From: Candidatus Levyibacteriota bacterium
Lineage (GTDB): Bacteria > Patescibacteriota > Microgenomatia > Levybacterales > UBA12049
Assembly (NCBI GenBank): GCA_016182425.1
Contig: JACPGP010000004.1
Coordinates: 1-35,418 of the forward strand
Length of the DNA stretch: 35,418 bases
Direction: 5' to 3'
Shown: positions 1 to 9,321 of the stretch, piece after piece
How positions within the stretch are numbered: the first letter of the stretch is position 1
Layout of the letters: every line of letters starts with the position of its first letter
Notes under the pieces: model-generated
What the model was told of the DNA's origin: nothing
Database searches by the model: none
The model's input: the letters and a program-made list of their open reading frames with translations, nothing else
Program-made: the position numbers and the translations under genes

Positions 1-15
1 AGTTAAAAAGGGAAT

Positions 16-1380
16 ATGAAAAACATACTAACAAAATATAATACAGCAAACTCGCTGTTGATAATTTCTTCTTACCCCGAAAGAGGGGTGCGTTATAGTG
101 GCAAAGTGTGCGCTGTTGGCGGAGTTGCCAAGAATACCGTTAAATCGTTACAAACTTCCCTAAAAGAACGCAAAGAAAAACGTCCTATTATCGTTTTAAC
201 CGTAACTACAGGAAAAAGGGAAATGTATGTCGAAGACAATGTTTTGGTAATACGGTGTTTTGAAAGAAACAAAATACTCTCTTATATATCAATCTATAAA
301 AAATTACTGCAATTCAACAATGTGGTTGATGTGCTGGTAGAGTTTGAGTTTGCCTCTTTTGGTAATGCCAAAACAACAGGTTTATTTCCTCTTGTCCTAT
401 TTCTCTTACGTTTACTAAATAAAAATACTACCTTGGTCTTGCACCAGGTATTAACAAATGTTTCGGAAATTGCCGGCCATATTGGTATGACTAAGGAAAG
501 TCCTAACACAATTGTCTTAAATATTTTTCTTAAACTATTCTACAGAGCTATAACGTTATTTCCTCAACACATTATCGTTCTGGAAGAGGTGTTTAAAAAA
601 AGGCTGGAAGGACTAACAAATAACAATAAAATCACTGTGATTCCTCATGGAGTTGACCAAAACATGAAGAAAATTTCTAGGAATGTTGCCAGAAAAGCTT
701 TGGGGATAAAAGAAAATGAAAAAATACTACTCTATTTTGGCTATCTTACCTGGTACAAAGGCGCTGATTGGTTAGTAAAAACTATTGCCTCCCAAAAGAA
801 AAAAACCAAAAATAGCAAGCTAAAACTGGTCGTAGCAGGCGGACCAAGTTTTACCCAAAAAGGTAAAGCGCATTATGATAAGTATGTTAATAAGATATAT
901 AAACTGGCCGGAAAATCAAAAAATATCACAATTACTGGTTTTGTAAACGAAAAAGACATTTCCTTATACTTTGCAGCTTGTGATCTGGTTGTTTTGCCCT
1001 ATCGAACCATGCTTTCATCTTCTGGCCCGCTTTCCTTAACCTGTTCTTTTGGCAAACCGCTGCTATTGTCCAACCACCTTAAAGCATATACCTATTCAAG
1101 GGATTTTCAAGAAGCGATGAAAGAATCAGATCTATCAATAAATGATTTATTTTTTCCTCTCCAAGAAAAAAGCTTTTTAAAGAAAGTACAAATTCTCTCA
1201 AAAGGTGATATTAAAAAACTCCAAACATTCTCCACACTTCTTGGTCAAAAAAGAGCATTTACTAATTTAAGCAAAGCCTACTACAACCTACTTTCTTCAG
1301 TTGGCTTTTATTCCAAATTAGCAAATAGTATAATAACCCCTGTCTATTTGAGGATTTACGCTCGCAGGCATGAGCGATAA
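16..1380 (+). CDS. glycosyltransferase family 4 / group 1-like
   Basis: 454 aa ORF; motifs LLYFGYLTWYKGADWLVK, NITITGFV..., VVLPYRTMLSSSGPLSLTCSFGKPLLLS typical of GT-B family 4 C-terminal domain. Confidence 0.8.
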   Translation: MKNILTKYNTANSLLIISSYPERGVRYSGKVCAVGGVAKNTVKSLQTSLKERKEKRPIIVLTVTTGKREMYVEDNVLVIRCFERNKILSYISIYKKLLQFNNVVDVLVEFEFASFGNAKTTGLFPLVLFLLRLLNKNTTLVLHQVLTNVSEIAGHIGMTKESPNTIVLNIFLKLFYRAITLFPQHIIVLEEVFKKRLEGLTNNNKITVIPHGVDQNMKKISRNVARKALGIKENEKILLYFGYLTWYKGADWLVKTIASQKKKTKNSKLKLVVAGGPSFTQKGKAHYDKYVNKIYKLAGKSKNITITGFVNEKDISLYFAACDLVVLPYRTMLSSSGPLSLTCSFGKPLLLSNHLKAYTYSRDFQEAMKESDLSINDLFFPLQEKSFLKKVQILSKGDIKKLQTFSTLLGQKRAFTNLSKAYYNLLSSVGFYSKLANSIITPVYLRIYARRHER

Positions 1381-1488
1381 AAAATTAAGTAGGCTCTTTG
1401 ACAAGGCATAGAGAAGAAAGGAGCATCAATTGCGACTAACGTAAGTCTTTGGACCCGCAGTGATGCGATATCACAAGGAGGTTTTGGA

Positions 1489-2337
1489 ATGCGACCCTTT
1501 TGGCTACTCGGGCTGGTATTGGCCGCCGCCTTAAGCCTGACTCAAATCGCCGAGGCTTCAGCGTATGTCACGTTTTCGGACTCGGTGATCACGCCTTGCC
1601 ACCCGCCCATTGCCCACCCGTTGGGCACAGCATATCAAGTCACCTGGGTGGACGCGTGTTCTACCCTAGATACCTTTTATAATCCGCGGCTTAGGACAGA
1701 CCTGGTCCAGACCGACGGGTCGGTCATTTTCATCGCATGGGGCGAACGAGCCATTCGTCGGGACAGCCAAGATAGCCCCGACCGAAATGTCGGGTTTGCA
1801 CCAACCGACTCCATACTATTTCGGCCCGGTGGCTGGGGGTACATTATCAGTGGACCCCAGCTTGGAGGACCAGAGGGCGACAGGTGGATTCCCTGGGTAG
1901 GACCTCCTGCTGCAGGGGTTGCGTGGAATGCGGTGATCAACCCGACAGGGCAAGAGTTGCTTGATGCCGGAGTGGCCACCCGTAGGATACCGTCTGTTCA
2001 GCCCTGCTGTCCTCAGCCTCCTCCCCCGCCGTGTTGCCCGCCGCCTCCAGGGCCTGCTGCTTGGCCTACCAACCAGTGGGAAGCGGCAAACACTTTCGGT
2101 GGCACATGGGATCGCTGGGAGCGTAATTCCCAAGGTGGATGGCACCTTCGGGAAGGGAACGCGGTAACAGTCTATCCCCGTGGATTCCTGGGAGAAGGAT
2201 TCCTCGGTAGCGACTGTTTCGCCTTCACGATCCCAGTTTCAATCCAGGGCGGAACGCTCTGGAACGAACCAGGCACCTGGCAGTCTGCGCAGAACCTGCG
2301 CAACAAAATGCCGTCATGGTGCCGAACCATCACGTAG
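1489..2337 (+). CDS. putative secreted protein of unknown function with signal peptide and Cys/Pro-rich linker
   Basis: 282 aa ORF; SD CACAAGGAGG upstream of ATG; N-terminal MRPFWLLGLVLAAALSLTQIAEASA signal peptide; QPCCPQPPPPPCCPPPPGP linker; much higher GC than flanks. Confidence 0.65.
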   Translation: MRPFWLLGLVLAAALSLTQIAEASAYVTFSDSVITPCHPPIAHPLGTAYQVTWVDACSTLDTFYNPRLRTDLVQTDGSVIFIAWGERAIRRDSQDSPDRNVGFAPTDSILFRPGGWGYIISGPQLGGPEGDRWIPWVGPPAAGVAWNAVINPTGQELLDAGVATRRIPSVQPCCPQPPPPPCCPPPPGPAAWPTNQWEAANTFGGTWDRWERNSQGGWHLREGNAVTVYPRGFLGEGFLGSDCFAFTIPVSIQGGTLWNEPGTWQSAQNLRNKMPSWCRTIT

Positions 2338-2360
2338 GGAAGAAGTCTCTATGCTCAACA

Positions 2361-2415
2361 AAGCCTGGGCAAACTGCCTGATAACGAGAAGTTACTCGTA
2401 GTTTGCCCAGAGCTT
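2361..2415. other. stem-loop after GC-rich ORF, possible terminator
   Basis: AAGC-CTGGGCAAACT ... AGTTTGCCCAG-(A)-GCTT inverted repeat with small inner CGAG/CTCG hairpin; no clear U-tract. Confidence 0.5.
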
Positions 2416-2449
2416 TACCCTTAATTCAATAAAATGCTACTATAAAACA

Positions 2450-5400
2450 ATGAAGATAATTAAAAAAAACATATCTATTCTTTCTCTTACTGCTGTCTTT
2501 TTTCTCCTTGTTTTTACCAACTATACTCCCGGAACTTGGCTAACCGGCTGGGACAATTTGCATCCCGAGTTTGATTTTTGGCTTAATATCAAACGCTCGC
2601 TTTTTACCGCTTGGCAGGAATATCAAGGTTTGGGATTACTTGGTGGCATGGGACACGCTTCAGATTTACTTCACCAAGTTTTTTTATGGCCTCTCTCTTT
2701 CATCTTACCATTGCATACATTGCGCTACTTCTATCACTTCCTCCTGCTTTTTATTGGAGCTATCGGCGCTTACTTTCTAATTCGTTCACTAGACCATAAA
2801 CCATACGCTTTCTTTGGTAGCCTTTTCTATTTGCTCAACCTTGCAACAATCCAAACATTTTATGCGCCATTCGAGGCTTTTAGTACTCACTACGCTTTTC
2901 TGCCTTGGTTACTTTTAGCAACAACACTCTTTTTCCATTTCCAAACTCGAAAGAATGTAATCTTTCTCCTTATCACCCTTTTGCTCTCAAGCCCGGCAGC
3001 ATACATTCCTACTCTTTTTATAGTCTTTCTCATCTCAACCCTTCCCCATCTACACAAACTCAAGACAGGAGCAAAATTTTACTTACTTATTTTTCTCACA
3101 AACGCGTTTTGGCTGCTTCCCTTTCTTTACTTCACTTTAACCAACGCTTCTGTCAATGTTGAAGCTAAAATCAATCAAATGGCAACAGACACAATATATC
3201 TTCAAAATAAAGAGTTTGGAAATATCCAGGATGTTATGCTGCTCAAAGGCTTTTGGCTTAATAATGTTGATCCAAATAGCGATGGAAATTTTGCCTACAT
3301 GATGGAACCATGGCGAACCCATATTGACAATCCACTCATTGCAGCTATTGGATATCTTTTCTTTATTGTTATCGTAATAGGCATTATCCAGGCTCTAAAA
3401 ACAAAAAAACCTGTCTTACTTGGATTTACCGCTCTTTTTCTTTTTTCCTTTACCATGTTGGCAACAAATACACCACCTTTTTCCTGGATTGACATTTTGT
3501 TTCGAAAAATTCCCCTTTTTGATCAAGCCTTCCGCTTTCCATTTACCAAATTCTCGATACTTGCCTCACTTACCTACTCTATCTTTTTTGCGGTGGGAAT
3601 CGAAGCAATTATAAGACGTATAAAGTTTACAAAAATTATTATGGTTATAACGATTACATTGCTTATCGGTTATACGCTTCCCGCCTTTTACGGACACTTG
3701 TTTTACGAGAAAGAACGTCTCACAATACCGAAAGAGTACTTTGAGCTTTTCGATTTTTTTAAGAAACAAGATCCCAATACCCGTATTGCCAATTTTCCCC
3801 AAACCACTTTCTGGGGATGGAGCTACTATAGGTGGGGGTATGGCGGATCAGGATTCTTATGGTACGGCATCAAACAACCAATATTGGATCGAGCTTTTGA
3901 TGTCTGGTCAAAGGAGGACGAAAACTATTATTTTGAAGTATCCCATGCACTCTATAGTAAAAACCCCAAGCTCTTTGAACAAGTACTCAACAAATATCAG
4001 ATAACCTGGATTGTTCTTGACAAAAACATTATCAACCCATCTTCTCTAAAAGCTCTCTTTTTTTCCGAGCTAGAAGGAATAATAAAGCAAATTCCAACAA
4101 TAGAAAAAATAGCCACCTTCGATAAAATTAATGTCTATAAAATAGCGCTGAAAGATAAATCAAAAAGTTTTGTTTCTTTGCTTGACAACGCTCCTCTTGT
4201 TAACACATATACTACTTCTGAATCTGATCAGGCATTTATTGACTATGGGAATTACATTTCCAATCGTTCCCCAAACGCAATACAACCTGAATCCTTTTAC
4301 CCCTTCCGCTCTCTTTTTGCCAATAAGCTCCAGAAAGATCTGGAGTTTTCTCTCCAGGAAGCATATAACAATCTTATCTTTACATCTGCCCTGCCAGAAC
4401 GAAAAAAAGAAATGATTCTTGCAATTCCTTCGCTTTTAGAAGAAGAGCTGATACCAGCTGATATTGTTGTCCGAAAACTCGATAAACAAACACTGCTTAT
4501 CCTTAAGATAGAAACTCCAGAAGTCTCGATAAATACACAACCTATATGGGGAGCAAGTGTCGAAAAACCTCTTTTTGCCATTTTACCTGCCACCCGTTAT
4601 CCATTGCAACTTGATGTAAACGGCCTCGCAACGTACAGTATTCAAAATGAAGACGCCTACATTCAGCGCACATTTATTTCCTCAAAGGCAGATAATGTAT
4701 TTGTGATAAGGGACCAAACTGGGTTGGCTATCCAGACGCAAACTATTCCTGTCTCCTCCCTTGCGTCTCTTGATGAGCTGCAAAGAACAAGTCTTTCCCT
4801 TAATCCAAGCCAGCAACCGCAGCTTCTGACAGTAAAGATGCCCAAGATTAGTGATGGATACATTGGAACAACCATAAAACCCTACGCTTTTCCCAAAGCA
4901 AGAAATTGCGATAATTTTAGACCAGGCGCCTTTTCCTCTGTGCTCAAAAACGGCAGTCTGGAATTCTTTGCTAAAAATGCCACTGCCTGCACCTCTTTGG
5001 AACTGCAAACGCTGCCCCACAAGCAGGGGTACGCACTCTTTATACCAAGTCAGAATACCAAAGGAAGGCCTCTACATTTTTGGCTTCTTAATGACGCGCA
5101 AGAATTTAGCCCTATTGATACGTACCTTTCTAAAGAAAAAGCCCTCAACACCCTCATTCTTGCGCCACAGGATGACTTTGGAAAAGGGTATTCTGTCCAC
5201 TTTGACAACGTCTCCATAGGTACAGATGAGAGCCTAAATACTATTGGGGAAGTCTCTTTTTACCCTATACCGTACCGATTTATTACCGCTTTGGTCCTCC
5301 ACACATCAGCTTCTCTGGCAAAGTCCTCGGCCATCCCACTTACAACAAAACATCCCAATGAAAGCCTTTATATCGTAGATCTTGATCCCAAGACAACATC

Positions 5401-5728
5401 AAAACAACCCGTGTTGCTTCTTTCTCAATCTTTTAACCATGGCTGGAAAGCGTATTACGTTACCAGTAATAACTTCTTTACAAACGCCTTTCCATTCTTT
5501 TTTGGCACCGAACTCAAAGATCACGTACTCGTCAACAACTGGGCCAACGGCTGGGTTATTGAAGATGATCAATCGTCAATGGTCAATGGTCAATTGGTTA
5601 TCCTCTTCCTTCCCCAATACCTTGAATACTTCGGTTTTTTCTTGCTTGTTGGAACATTTGGATGGTTCTTGGTAAGTAGTATCAAATTTAGATTGCCCCA
5701 GCAACGTTTTAAAGGACAGTCCTTATAG
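2450..5728 (+). CDS. large multi-spanning membrane protein, YfhO-like / GT-C-type
   Basis: 1092 aa; many hydrophobic segments in the N-terminal half, LTGWDNLHPEFDFWLNIKRSLF motif region, C-terminal TM; between two glycosyltransferases. Confidence 0.65.
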   Translation: MKIIKKNISILSLTAVFFLLVFTNYTPGTWLTGWDNLHPEFDFWLNIKRSLFTAWQEYQGLGLLGGMGHASDLLHQVFLWPLSFILPLHTLRYFYHFLLLFIGAIGAYFLIRSLDHKPYAFFGSLFYLLNLATIQTFYAPFEAFSTHYAFLPWLLLATTLFFHFQTRKNVIFLLITLLLSSPAAYIPTLFIVFLISTLPHLHKLKTGAKFYLLIFLTNAFWLLPFLYFTLTNASVNVEAKINQMATDTIYLQNKEFGNIQDVMLLKGFWLNNVDPNSDGNFAYMMEPWRTHIDNPLIAAIGYLFFIVIVIGIIQALKTKKPVLLGFTALFLFSFTMLATNTPPFSWIDILFRKIPLFDQAFRFPFTKFSILASLTYSIFFAVGIEAIIRRIKFTKIIMVITITLLIGYTLPAFYGHLFYEKERLTIPKEYFELFDFFKKQDPNTRIANFPQTTFWGWSYYRWGYGGSGFLWYGIKQPILDRAFDVWSKEDENYYFEVSHALYSKNPKLFEQVLNKYQITWIVLDKNIINPSSLKALFFSELEGIIKQIPTIEKIATFDKINVYKIALKDKSKSFVSLLDNAPLVNTYTTSESDQAFIDYGNYISNRSPNAIQPESFYPFRSLFANKLQKDLEFSLQEAYNNLIFTSALPERKKEMILAIPSLLEEELIPADIVVRKLDKQTLLILKIETPEVSINTQPIWGASVEKPLFAILPATRYPLQLDVNGLATYSIQNEDAYIQRTFISSKADNVFVIRDQTGLAIQTQTIPVSSLASLDELQRTSLSLNPSQQPQLLTVKMPKISDGYIGTTIKPYAFPKARNCDNFRPGAFSSVLKNGSLEFFAKNATACTSLELQTLPHKQGYALFIPSQNTKGRPLHFWLLNDAQEFSPIDTYLSKEKALNTLILAPQDDFGKGYSVHFDNVSIGTDESLNTIGEVSFYPIPYRFITALVLHTSASLAKSSAIPLTTKHPNESLYIVDLDPKTTSKQPVLLLSQSFNHGWKAYYVTSNNFFTNAFPFFFGTELKDHVLVNNWANGWVIEDDQSSMVNGQLVILFLPQYLEYFGFFLLVGTFGWFLVSSIKFRLPQQRFKGQSL

Positions 5729-5857
5729 AAGTTGATTTGGCGGGCTTTTCCTTTGAGTTGACAGGAGACCATTCCTCTGCTACAATGACTCCCATGTAAT
5801 TTTTCTGCCCTCGGTAGATCTGCTTAGGAAACCTTTCGCCACAAACTTTTTTGTATT

Positions 5858-6559
5858 ATGAAGCAACAACCATTAGTCTCTATTCTTTTACCTATTTATA
5901 ACGCAGCCCCGTATCTTAAACCATGCCTGCAAAGTTTGCTTTCCCAGTCATACAGAAACATTGAAATTATCGCGTTTGATGACTATTCAAAAGATCGGTC
6001 ATACCAGATTCTCAAATCTTTCAAAAAAAAAGATAAACGTCTTAGGGTATATAAGAATAAGAAACGCTATGGCATGGCTGTGTGTTTTAATCGAGCTCTG
6101 CGGCGCGCCAAAGGGACACTGATTGCTTTTATGGATGCCCATGATTTAGCAACTAAAGATAAAATAAAAAGGCAAGTTTACTTTCTTCTCTCTCACTCAA
6201 ATGTAGCAGCGGTAGGTACCCGGGCTGTTATTATAGACAATCATGGCAAAAAGCTGTCCAAAACAACGCTACAGTTTGAAACCACCATGATAAATAAAAT
6301 GCTTTTGCCAAAAGACCTCTTGCGTTTCAGTCAAGTAGATACTCCAATTATATTTACCGATCTTTTTACCAAAATAGTTCCTTATGGTGAAATTGCCAAT
6401 CTGCCGTGGGTGCTGTACCAAAAACGCCAAGTTGAGAACACTTCCATAAAGGTTCTAAAGCTTATTCCACCCGTCATCCGACTTTGGCTAACCTCCTTTG
6501 TCTCTGACTACCACTTTCCCATCCGCTCCCTTTTTACTCCCATTATAAGACAGGTCTGA
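5858..6559 (+). CDS. glycosyltransferase family 2
   Basis: PLVSILLPIYNAAPYLKPCLQSLLSQSYRNIEIIAFDDYSKD... GT-A fold N-terminus. Confidence 0.88.
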   Translation: MKQQPLVSILLPIYNAAPYLKPCLQSLLSQSYRNIEIIAFDDYSKDRSYQILKSFKKKDKRLRVYKNKKRYGMAVCFNRALRRAKGTLIAFMDAHDLATKDKIKRQVYFLLSHSNVAAVGTRAVIIDNHGKKLSKTTLQFETTMINKMLLPKDLLRFSQVDTPIIFTDLFTKIVPYGEIANLPWVLYQKRQVENTSIKVLKLIPPVIRLWLTSFVSDYHFPIRSLFTPIIRQV

Positions 6560-6676
6560 TCCTCTCCCCAAGTTTTCCACATTTTTTTCTTATTTTTTAA
6601 TAGCTTAATTTGGCAACCTAATTTAGAGCAATTTTACTATAAGTTTTATGTTAAAAGCTATGGATTTTATTATAGG

Positions 6677-6705
6677 TTGACGGACTTGACAAGATATGGT
6701 AAAAT
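6677..6705 (+). promoter_or_regulatory. sigma70-type promoter
   Basis: TTGACG (6677-6682), 17 nt spacer, TAAAAT (6700-6705). Confidence 0.65.
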
Positions 6706-6891
6706 GTGATCACGGTGAAATTCTACCATTTTCTTATCCAACAAACGGCTGCTATTTTGGGAGAGAGAAAAAACAAGAAGGCAAGCCTTTTTGGAGCGGA
6801 CTACAAACAGGCGGTGCTTATCAAGCAAGGAAGAGAACAATTTAAAGCACTTATGAAAAAGGGCATTAGTGTTCCGGTGGTATTTTTATAA
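6706..6891 (+). CDS. small hypothetical protein (real start may be GTG at 6715)
   Basis: 61 aa ORF directly after a good promoter; MKFYHFLIQQTAAILGERKNKKASLFGADYKQAVL... Confidence 0.45.
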   Translation: MITVKFYHFLIQQTAAILGERKNKKASLFGADYKQAVLIKQGREQFKALMKKGISVPVVFL

Positions 6892-6898
6892 GGGGCAA

Positions 6899-7073
6899 GT
6901 GTCTGCTCTTCGGGCAAGGCGGACACAAAACAAAAGAGCATCACTTTCGTTACGCAAGAATAAATGAAACCCTGGTACGATAAGCAATGCTCTTTGATCG
7001 TGACATGTTGTCCCTTTAGGCAGGAATAAAAACTACATGTCAGTATTTGTTGATAACAAATACTATATTTTTT
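6899..7073 (+). ncRNA. tandem stem-loop array ending in U-tract; candidate structured RNA/terminator region
   Basis: Stems GTGTCTGC/GCGGACAC (6899-6926), AAAGAGCAT/ATGCTCTTT (6933-6995), GACATGT/ACATGTC (7002-7041), AGTATTTGTT/AACAAATACT (7042-7064), then ATATTTTTT. Confidence 0.4.
7042..7073 (+). terminator. rho-independent-like terminator
   Basis: Perfect 10 bp stem AGTATTTGTT-GAT-AACAAATACT followed by T-rich tract. Confidence 0.55.
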
Positions 7074-7166
7074 GTCAAGAAAAAATTATGAAGCCAAAAC
7101 CAATCGATTATCTTGACAGAAAAACATTTTTTATAAAGCAAAAAATTGCTCACTGTAGATTCCGAT

Positions 7167-7199
7167 GAGGTGAGAGAGTTGGGCAGGCTCTCTCATCTC
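7167..7199. other. 12 bp stem-loop in intergenic region
   Basis: GAGGTGAGAGAG-TTGGGCAGG-CTCTCTCATCTC, one G-U pair. Confidence 0.5.
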
Positions 7200-7228
7200 T
7201 TCCGAGTTTACAAGCCGATCCGAGGTGT

Positions 7229-7942
7229 TTATATCTTCTTAGCAAATAAAATGCGTCCTGAAGCGGTTTGAATGACTCTACTGACCACTACGTCAATCGT
7301 TCTATCCACATCCGAAACGCCACTCTCCACCACCACCATTGTCCCATCGTCCAAATACCCCACTCCTTGACTAATGTCTTTACCCGGATGTTGTATCTTA
7401 ATATGCAGCGCCTCACCAGGGACAGCAGTTATCTTAAGATGATTTGCCAAAGCATTAATATTAATGGCTTTTACACCTTGAATTGCTGCTTTTTTCTCAA
7501 GATTATAATCGCAAGTAATTATTCTCCCATTATACTTTTTAGCAATACTAATAAGCGTCTCATCAACCTCTTTTTTCTGCAATAGGTTTTCGTTTGGCAC
7601 CACTACCACCTTGATGCCTTTGGTCTTTTTGAGCCCTTCAAGCATCTCCAAGCCTTTTCTTCCCCGCTCACGTTTGACCACATCCTGTGAATCGGCAATG
7701 TGCTTAAGCTCCAGTAGAATCTCGTTGGGAATAGCCAAGACATCCAAAAACAAACCCAAGCGAATCACATCAAAAATTCTGCCGTCAATAATTGCTGATG
7801 TATCCAAAAATACCGCCCGTTCGATACTTTTGATCCTGCTTTTAGTTTTTTTCTTACGTTTCGGCACAAGATACGTAATACGATTAACAACCATACCCGC
7901 GATCTCATCAGCCAAATACCCTAAGAACCGCTGCGGGAGCAT
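7229..7942 (-). CDS. PIN-TRAM domain protein (YacL-like)
   Basis: AVFLDTSAIIDGRIFDV... PIN motif; C-terminal TRAM GEALHIKIQHPGKDISQGVGYLDDGTMVVVE. Confidence 0.92.
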   Translation of the reverse strand: MLPQRFLGYLADEIAGMVVNRITYLVPKRKKKTKSRIKSIERAVFLDTSAIIDGRIFDVIRLGLFLDVLAIPNEILLELKHIADSQDVVKRERGRKGLEMLEGLKKTKGIKVVVVPNENLLQKKEVDETLISIAKKYNGRIITCDYNLEKKAAIQGVKAININALANHLKITAVPGEALHIKIQHPGKDISQGVGYLDDGTMVVVESGVSDVDRTIDVVVSRVIQTASGRILFAKKI

Positions 7943-7998
7943 GGGAAAATATGATTGTGAAACCTGTCCCTCTTTTTCCTTTGGTGTTTGTTTTTGAG

Positions 7999-9312
7999 CT
8001 ATTTCCCTACTGATTTTAACACCTCCTCTATTGTATTATACTTCTTGGCACTAATAATTTGTTTAAATCCCAGCTTTTGGGCCTCTTTAATCCGCTTTTC
8101 AAGCATTGAAACCCGCCGCAACTCTCCCAAAAGCCCAACTTCCGAAATTCCAACAGCATGAGAAAGGCTAATATTTTTAAGGCTTGAGAAAACGGCTAGG
8201 CATAAAGCTATATCCACTGCTGGATCCACCACTTTTATCCCCCCTGCCACGTTAACAAACACATCCATTGTGTCAAGGGGCAACCGGGCATGCTTTTGCA
8301 AAATCGCCAAAAGGAGTTCTAATCGTCTGGCATCAAAACCAGACGCAACGCGTCTGGGAATTGGCAGTTTCGAAAAAACAACCAATGCCTGTAATTCTAT
8401 AAGAAACGTCCGCGTCCCTTCAAGAATAATAGAAAGGACTGACCCGCTAGTTTGATCTTTATGTTTTGTTAAAAAAATTTGTTCTGGATTTCTCACTTCT
8501 TGCATACCGTTTTCAGCAAGGGTAAAAACACCAACTTCATCTATTGAGCCAAATCTATTCTTTAAGCTTCTAAGTAGCCTAGTCTGCGTTGTTTTTTCTC
8601 CTTCCAAAAACAGCAGAGTATCCACCATGTGCGACAAAACCATCGGCCCTGCCACCATTCCTTCTTTAGTTACATGACCGACAATAATAACTGATATGTT
8701 GTTCATTTTTGCTACTTTAATAAGTGTTTGTGCTGCATATCGAACTTGTGAAACAGCGCCGGAAAGTGCATCAATGTTAGCAGATTCGATTGTTTGAATA
8801 GAATCGATAATTGCTAGACTTGGTTTTTGCTTTTCGATAATTTCTATAATTGTGTCAGTATCGGTGGTGGACAATAAAAGAAGGTCATTTTTATTAGTAA
8901 CTAAAAGTCTACTTGCTCGCATTTTTACCTGCTCTTCGGATTCTTCGGCAGAAATATAAAGCACGTTAGACAAATTGATGGCAAGCTGCAAAAGAAGTGT
9001 TGACTTTCCAATCCCCGGATCTCCTGCCAAAAGCGTGACAGAACCTGGCACAATTCCTCCCCCCAGCACCCCATCCATCTCCGAGAAACCAGTACTGATT
9101 CGATTTTTTTCGTCTGAGGTAATTTCTGATAGGCTTTTAGGTTTTGCGGTTTTGAGTTTTTCGGCCAGAGGCCGACCAGCCTTTGGCTGGGATCTTTGAT
9201 CTTTGAATTCCCGCAAGGAATTCCATGCTCCGCATTCAGGGCATTTTCCCATCCATTGAGGTGTATCGTAGCCACACTCTTGACAAATGAAAGAAATTGA
9301 AGCTTTTTTCAC
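7999..9312 (-). CDS. radA: DNA repair protein RadA/Sms
   Basis: N-terminal zinc finger CQECGYDTPQWMGKCPEC, Walker A GDPGIGKST, KNRFGS motif, Lon-like C-terminal domain. Confidence 0.97.
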   Translation of the reverse strand: MKKASISFICQECGYDTPQWMGKCPECGAWNSLREFKDQRSQPKAGRPLAEKLKTAKPKSLSEITSDEKNRISTGFSEMDGVLGGGIVPGSVTLLAGDPGIGKSTLLLQLAINLSNVLYISAEESEEQVKMRASRLLVTNKNDLLLLSTTDTDTIIEIIEKQKPSLAIIDSIQTIESANIDALSGAVSQVRYAAQTLIKVAKMNNISVIIVGHVTKEGMVAGPMVLSHMVDTLLFLEGEKTTQTRLLRSLKNRFGSIDEVGVFTLAENGMQEVRNPEQIFLTKHKDQTSGSVLSIILEGTRTFLIELQALVVFSKLPIPRRVASGFDARRLELLLAILQKHARLPLDTMDVFVNVAGGIKVVDPAVDIALCLAVFSSLKNISLSHAVGISEVGLLGELRRVSMLEKRIKEAQKLGFKQIISAKKYNTIEEVLKSVGK

Positions 9313-9321
9313 AGTGGTATT

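Noticed and set aside
1677-2167. Overlapping ORFs on both strands in the GC-rich island
   Set aside because: High GC reduces stops in all frames; the 1489..2337 frame has the SD and signal peptide, others lack support.
6899-7073. SRP RNA, tmRNA or RNase P RNA identity
   Set aside because: No SRP GGAAG/AGCA apical loop, no tRNA-like ends, no RNase P conserved core seen.
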